Source: Metabacillus indicus LMG 22858
GTDB taxonomy: Bacteria; Bacillota; Bacilli; Bacillales; Bacillaceae
DNA: 64,000 bases
NCBI RefSeq assembly: GCF_000708755.2
Contig: NZ_JGVU02000005.1
Coordinates: forward strand, 186,001 to 250,000
Direction: 5' to 3'
This document shows positions 59,679-64,000 of this stretch, piece by piece. The notes under the pieces were generated by a model that did no database searches, was not told the origin of the DNA, and was given only the letters and a program-made list of their open reading frames with translations. The translations under genes and the position numbers were made by a program. Positions within the stretch are counted from its first letter, which is position 1, and every line of letters starts with the position of its first letter.

Positions 59679-61745
59679 CTAGTCCCACCATTTCCATACT
59701 TTTTTGTACCACGTTTCTTCCTGCTTTTCTTCCCCTTTTTGAGGAGTGCTGTTCCCGTCTTCTAAGTGATCTGTGCAATACTCCGTCGGCTCTGTGCCTT
59801 TTACGAAATAAGCGAACCTCTTAGCCGGACAGTTGTCTGATGCGAGCTTGCCGGTCTTCGGATTGATGTAGACGCCAATGACGCCTTTAGGAGGAGAGAA
59901 AGCCTTCACTGACTCATCCTTCAGCGCTTCTTCCATAAACCCTGCCCAAATGTCCTTGGCATAGCTGCGTTCTGCTACTGCATCGATCGTCTGGTCTTTG
60001 TCATAGCCTGTCCAGACACCAGCAACAAGCTGCGGGGCATAGCCGATCATCCAGCTGTCAGTCTTAGTTGTACCGGATTTTCCTGCATATTCCCGCGAAA
60101 GTTTCGGGATGATTGCGTGGCCGGTAACGGATGTATAATCATTCAGCTGCTCATCAAACATTCCGGTCATCAAATGGGATGTGACAAAGGCTGCTTCTGC
60201 GTTCAGTACTTGTTCACCCGTTTTTTCCTTCTGATAAATGACGTTTCCTTCTGCATCTTCCACTCTTTTGATGAAGGAAGGCTCGATTTGCTTGCCGCCG
60301 TTTGCAAGCATCCCGTATCCGCCGACCATTTCGGAAAGCTTTACGGGAGACGTGCCTAAAGCAAGTGACGGCACCTTCTGCAGCCTGCTTGTAATGCCCA
60401 GTGCTTTGGACGAGTCAATCAGCTCATTCATGCCAAGGAAAAGGTGTGTTTTCACAGCATAGATGTTGTCTGAAAGCGCAATGGCCTGTGCAAGGGTGAT
60501 GTCGCCGTCTGCATAATAGCCGTTATAGTTGCTTGGCTTGTAAACCGATTTACCGTCCTCAAATTTGAACGTATACGGCTCGCTTTTCAGCAGGGTAGAA
60601 GGGGTGAACCCTTTGTTCACTGCGGCATAATAGAGAAACGGCTTCATTGTCGAACCGGGCTGTCTCTTAGCCTGTGTAGCCCTGTTGAAGGGGCTTGCTG
60701 CGTAGTCTCTGCCGCCGATCAGCGCCTTTACCTGCCCCGTTTTCGGGTCCATGGCCATAAATCCCGCCTGAATGGCTGAATCCTCATCAATGATGTCTGC
60801 CATCTTCTGCTCTGCGATTTTTTGCATCTCAAGATCAAGGGTCGTAAAAATCCGCAAACCCCGCGTTTCAATTGTGACTCTGTCAAGGTTGAGCTTTTCA
60901 GACAGCTCCTTCATGACAGCATCCTGGAAATACGGTGCTGCTTCGGGTGCTTTAACAGCTTCAATTGCTCTGTATTTTAAAGGTTCATTATAGGCTTTAT
61001 CTGCTTCTGCCTGTGTGATAAGCTCTTGGTTCACCATCGTTTTTAAGATCAGTTCCTGCCTGCTTTTCGCACGCTCCTGATTGTCAAAAGGAGAATAAGA
61101 GCCGGGCGCTTTAGGGATTCCTGCAAGCATTGCTGCTTCAGCGAGGGATAATTCTGCGGCCGTTTTGTCAAAATAGTACCTGGCGGCAGCTTCAGCCCCG
61201 TATGCCCCGTGTCCGTAGTAAATCGTATTTAAATAGCCTTCCAGAATCTCTTCTTTGCTGTAATTCAGCTCAAGGCGTATGGTGTAAAAAGCTTCTGACA
61301 GCTTCCGCTTCCATGTTTTATCGTGTCCAAGATAAAGGTTCCGTGCGTACTGCTGGGTAATCGTGCTCGCTCCTTGAACCTTTGCCATTGCTTTTAAATC
61401 TGCAAGAGCAGCACCGGCGATCCGTTTATAGTCGAACCCGTGATGACTGTAAAAGTGCCTGTCCTCGACAGCTACTGTCGCTGCCAGCAGGGAAGGGGAC
61501 ATTTCTTCGAGATTCACCCAGTACCGTTTGCCGCCGTGATGGGTTCTTGCAATCTCAGACCCGTCACCTGCATACATAATGGAAGACTGCTGAACGGCCA
61601 GGGAAGGAGCACCCTGCCATTTTGCCGTAAGCATGACGGTGCCGAGCAAGACTGACCCTGTAAAAATGGCAATAAGACTGATAAAAAAAGCAGCTCGTAC
61701 TGCTTTAATAGTTATGCGCATTCTCCGCGGCGTCATAACCTCCAT
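59679..61745 (-). CDS. pbpG: Bifunctional class A penicillin-binding protein 2d
   Basis: 688 residues: N-terminal anchor (about 15-40), GT51 glycosyltransferase domain with catalytic VEDRHFYSHHGFDYKRI and STITQQYARN, and transpeptidase domain with SxxK in RQPGSTMKPF, SDN in ALSDNIYA and KTG-like YAGKSGTTKT. It polymerises and crosslinks peptidoglycan; in B. subtilis pbpG (ywhE) is a forespore gene helping make the spore germ-cell wall. The ATG at 61745 follows GAGG by 8 bases; the longer frame to 61796 has no ribosome site. A possible SigG-type promoter lies upstream. Confidence 0.93.
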   Translation of the reverse strand: MEVMTPRRMRITIKAVRAAFFISLIAIFTGSVLLGTVMLTAKWQGAPSLAVQQSSIMYAGDGSEIARTHHGGKRYWVNLEEMSPSLLAATVAVEDRHFYSHHGFDYKRIAGAALADLKAMAKVQGASTITQQYARNLYLGHDKTWKRKLSEAFYTIRLELNYSKEEILEGYLNTIYYGHGAYGAEAAARYYFDKTAAELSLAEAAMLAGIPKAPGSYSPFDNQERAKSRQELILKTMVNQELITQAEADKAYNEPLKYRAIEAVKAPEAAPYFQDAVMKELSEKLNLDRVTIETRGLRIFTTLDLEMQKIAEQKMADIIDEDSAIQAGFMAMDPKTGQVKALIGGRDYAASPFNRATQAKRQPGSTMKPFLYYAAVNKGFTPSTLLKSEPYTFKFEDGKSVYKPSNYNGYYADGDITLAQAIALSDNIYAVKTHLFLGMNELIDSSKALGITSRLQKVPSLALGTSPVKLSEMVGGYGMLANGGKQIEPSFIKRVEDAEGNVIYQKEKTGEQVLNAEAAFVTSHLMTGMFDEQLNDYTSVTGHAIIPKLSREYAGKSGTTKTDSWMIGYAPQLVAGVWTGYDKDQTIDAVAERSYAKDIWAGFMEEALKDESVKAFSPPKGVIGVYINPKTGKLASDNCPAKRFAYFVKGTEPTEYCTDHLEDGNSTPQKGEEKQEETWYKKVWKWWD

Positions 61746-61807
61746 GTTCCCCACCTCATTTCTGCATCTTTTCGAAATACGTGAAATCCGCAACATTTCT
61801 TGTTAAT

Positions 61808-61837
61808 CAGTATGAGAAAATCTCAGTCTTTTTAAAC
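61808..61837 (-). promoter_or_regulatory. Possible forespore (SigG/SigF) promoter of pbpG
   Basis: On the minus strand GTTTAA, 17 bases, CATACTG. The -10 is close to the SigG form CATACTA; the -35 is weaker. Consistent with the known forespore expression of pbpG, but unproven. Confidence 0.4.
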
Positions 61838-61992
61838 CTTTTCTATTAAAATTCTTCTTGCAATTTTGCTAGATTCATCTATACTTTTCCGTGAGGTTTT
61901 GAACTCGAAATTTGGCGAATCAGAATGACCGATTAGGGAATAATCGTTACTGTAGCTTTAAAAGAAACTATATATAGAAAGGAAGTTTTAAT

Positions 61993-62823
61993 ATGGGAGG
62001 ACATTGGTTTACAGAAAAACAAACCGAAAACTTCGGCATTACGATTAAAATTAACCGCACTTTACATACAGAGCAGACAGAATTCCAGAAGCTTGACATG
62101 GTCGAAACAGAAGAGTGGGGCAACATGCTTCTTTTGGACGGCATGGTCATGACTTCACAGGTAGATGAATTCGTCTATCATGAAATGGTTGCTCACGTAC
62201 CTCTATTTACACACCCGAATCCTGAAAACGTTCTTGTTGTAGGCGGAGGAGACGGCGGGGTAATCCGTGAAATTATGAAGCACCCAGGCGTGAAAAAAGC
62301 GACGCTTGTTGATATTGACGGAAAAGTAATCGAGTACTCTAAAAAGTACCTGCCTGAAATTGCCGGAGAGCTTGAAAATGAGCGCGTAGAGGTAAAAGTC
62401 GGCGACGGATTCATGCACATTGCAGAGAGCAATAACGAATACGATGTCATCATGGTTGATTCTACAGAGCCTGTAGGACCTGCTGTGAACCTTTTCTCTA
62501 AAGGCTTCTATGCTGGAATTTCAAAAGCCCTTAAAGAAGACGGCATCTTTGTTGCACAGTCAGACAACCCTTGGTTCACGCCTGACCTGATCCGCAACGT
62601 GCAGCGCGATGTAAGAGAAATCTTCCCGATTACGCGTCTTTACACAGCAAACATCCCGACATACCCAAGCGGACTTTGGACGTTCACACTTGGATCGAAA
62701 AAATATGATCCGCTTGAAGTGAGCGAAGACCGCTTCCATGAGATCGAAACGAAGTATTACACAAAAGAGCTTCATAAAGCAGCGTTTGTCCTGCCGAAAT
62801 TTGTAGCAGATCTTATCAAATAA
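61993..62823 (+). CDS. speE: Spermidine synthase
   Basis: 276 residues. The SAM-type binding loop [29 protein letters not shown] and the catalytic [10 protein letters not shown] are those of aminopropyltransferases. It makes spermidine from putrescine and decarboxylated SAM. AAAGGAAG precedes the ATG. It is cotranscribed with speB 16 bases downstream, the next-earlier step, as in B. subtilis. Confidence 0.96.
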   Translation: MGGHWFTEKQTENFGITIKINRTLHTEQTEFQKLDMVETEEWGNMLLLDGMVMTSQVDEFVYHEMVAHVPLFTHPNPENVLVVGGGDGGVIREIMKHPGVKKATLVDIDGKVIEYSKKYLPEIAGELENERVEVKVGDGFMHIAESNNEYDVIMVDSTEPVGPAVNLFSKGFYAGISKALKEDGIFVAQSDNPWFTPDLIRNVQRDVREIFPITRLYTANIPTYPSGLWTFTLGSKKYDPLEVSEDRFHEIETKYYTKELHKAAFVLPKFVADLIK

Positions 62824-62839
62824 TCAGGAGGAAACACAA

Positions 62840-63721
62840 ATGCGATTTGATGAAGCCTATTCAGGCAACGTTTTTATTAAAAGCCACCCGACATTCGAAG
62901 ACAGCGAAGCGGTCCTGTACGGCATGCCGATGGACTGGACAGTCAGCTACCGTCCCGGTTCAAGATTCGGCCCTGCGCGCATCCGCGAAGTGTCGATCGG
63001 TCTTGAAGAATACAGCGCGTATTTAGACCGCGACCTTGAAGAAGTAAAATACTTTGATGCAGGCGACATTCCGCTGCCGTTCGGAAACGCGCAGCGCAGC
63101 CTTGATATTATTGAAGATTTTATCGATAAAGTACTGGCAGAGGATAAATTCCCGCTTGGAATGGGAGGAGAGCATCTCGTTTCATGGCCGGTCATTAAGG
63201 CGATGTACAAAAAATATCCGGATCTTGCGATTATCCATATGGATGCCCATACGGATCTTCGCGAAGAGTACGAAGGAGAGCCTCTTTCCCACTCAACGCC
63301 GATCCGTAAAGCGGCCAATCTGATCGGACCGTCAAATGTGTATTCATTCGGCATCCGTTCAGGCATGAAGGAAGAATTTCAGTGGGCAAAGGAAAACGGC
63401 ATGCACATCTCGAAATTCGAAGTGCTTGAGCCGCTGAAGGAAATCCTTCCGATTCTTGCCGGACGTCCGGTTTATGTCACAATCGACATCGATGTTTTGG
63501 ACCCTGCACACGCACCTGGAACGGGAACTGTTGATGCAGGCGGCATTACATCAAAAGAACTGCTTGCTTCCATTCATGCAATTGCAGGCTCTGACATTCA
63601 TGTTGTCGGCGCAGACCTCGTAGAAGTCGCTCCTATCTACGACAACTCTGAACAGACCGCCAATACAGCAAGCAAACTGCTTCGTGAAATGATTTTAGGC
63701 TGGGTGCAAAAGCGCCCATAA
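62840..63721 (+). CDS. speB: Agmatinase
   Basis: 293 residues of the arginase/agmatinase family, with the two-manganese ligands in MGGEHLVSW, HMDAHTDLREEYEGE and TIDIDVLDPAHAPGTG. It hydrolyses agmatine to putrescine and urea, feeding SpeE. AGGAGG precedes the ATG. Confidence 0.96.
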   Translation: MRFDEAYSGNVFIKSHPTFEDSEAVLYGMPMDWTVSYRPGSRFGPARIREVSIGLEEYSAYLDRDLEEVKYFDAGDIPLPFGNAQRSLDIIEDFIDKVLAEDKFPLGMGGEHLVSWPVIKAMYKKYPDLAIIHMDAHTDLREEYEGEPLSHSTPIRKAANLIGPSNVYSFGIRSGMKEEFQWAKENGMHISKFEVLEPLKEILPILAGRPVYVTIDIDVLDPAHAPGTGTVDAGGITSKELLASIHAIAGSDIHVVGADLVEVAPIYDNSEQTANTASKLLREMILGWVQKRP

Positions 63722-63725
63722 TGAG

Positions 63726-63756
63726 AAAAGCTCCAGTTCAAAACTGGAGCTTTTTC
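63726..63756 (+). terminator. Terminator of speE-speB
   Basis: AAAAGCTCCAGTT/AACTGGAGCTTTT with a tight 3-base loop and Ts. Confidence 0.93.
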
Positions 63757-63884
63757 ATTTTTGGGTATAAATGACCCCAGAACGTCAACGATGATAACTA
63801 CTACTTGCCTTCTATTGAATTTTCTGCCCGAAATCTTTATACTGGATAAGTTAATAGCGGATACTTTTATAAGGATGTGTGACA

Positions 63885-64000
63885 ATGACGGCAAGCAAAC
63901 CAGTTCAAGTGATCGTAAAAACGGAGATCAATCAGGGCGGGGACACAGAAAACCTGGAGCTTTTTACTTCCGGCGAGCACTATGTGAAAAATAACGCCTC
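63885..64000 (+). CDS. ywiB: YwiB family protein (DUF1934), cut by the right edge
   Basis: The first 38 codons, open to the window end: MTASKPVQVIVKTEINQGGD and then LELFTSGEHYVKNN. The beta-rich start with F.TSGEHYVK resembles YwiB, and ywiB follows speB in B. subtilis. AAGGATG lies before the ATG. Function unknown; the family is calycin-like. Confidence 0.75.
   Translation, partial: MTASKPVQVIVKTEINQGGDTENLELFTSGEHYVKNNA

Overview
This looks like chromosome from a Bacillus-type member of the Bacillaceae. Gene content from about 25.8 kb to the right edge follows the B. subtilis qox-ywc-sac-ywd-pta-ywf-ywg-ywh-ywi block: qoxABCD, ywcE, nfrA, sacT/sacP/sacA, pdxK, ywdF, ung, ywdI, ywdK, gerQ, hemQ, pta, lipL, rsfA, ywfO, ywgA, ywhB-D, pbpG, speE-speB, ywiB. 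Sporulation genes (gerQ, rsfA, pbpG), strong Gram-positive ribosome binding sites, frequent TTG/GTG starts and T-tailed hairpin terminators agree with this. I saw no rRNA, tRNA, CRISPR array, complete insertion sequence or prophage.

Left part (0-25 kb): the end of a type VII secretion operon (essC cut by the edge, then esaA/yueB and essA); a quinone-reductase-like enzyme, a CHY zinc-finger protein and a 33-residue cationic peptide gene; an RlmI-type methyltransferase and a DUF3231 protein; then an actin-like ParM gene followed by a ParR-like ribbon-helix-helix gene, preceded by about 190 bp packed with GTWTAC-type repeats. This has the layout of a plasmid partition locus (parC-parM-parR) but sits among chromosomal genes. 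After it come ywbE with a small overlapping upstream gene, a cytochrome P450, a DEAD-box helicase, two APH-fold kinases, yhbD plus a bactofilin, an ABC-F ATPase and topB.

Middle (25-43 kb): the aa3 quinol oxidase operon, ywcE, an ATP-grasp enzyme, a YjiH-type membrane protein, nfrA, a DJ-1/PfpI protein, and a ywrD-ywrB-ywrA set (gamma-glutamyltransferase-like enzyme plus split chromate transporter). The sucrose cluster sacT-sacP-scrK-sacA follows. Its leader holds a clear SacT antitermination site overlapping a terminator. Upstream of sacT lies a cluster of seven DnaA-box-like 9-mers, at the place where B. subtilis has a known DnaA-box cluster.

Right part (43-64 kb): pdxK, an L,D-transpeptidase, two YflT-type stress proteins, a glycosyltransferase, an SDR-ArsR pair with a perfect palindrome at its promoter, ung, small ywd genes, gerQ, hemQ, pta, lipL, rsfA, ywfO, ywgA, ywhB-D, pbpG, polyamine genes and the start of ywiB.

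The most unusual features are the chromosomal ParM/ParR/iteron locus and three separate intergenic tandem arrays (25.1, 42.7 and 54.4 kb). Their sequences differ, but all three have a 52-bp unit built from two inverted-repeat arms, a loop and a spacer beginning near GCAAA. They look like members of one hairpin-repeat class and I do not recognise them. Two other Bacillaceae-style palindromic intergenic repeats occur at 19.6 kb and 45.4-45.8 kb.
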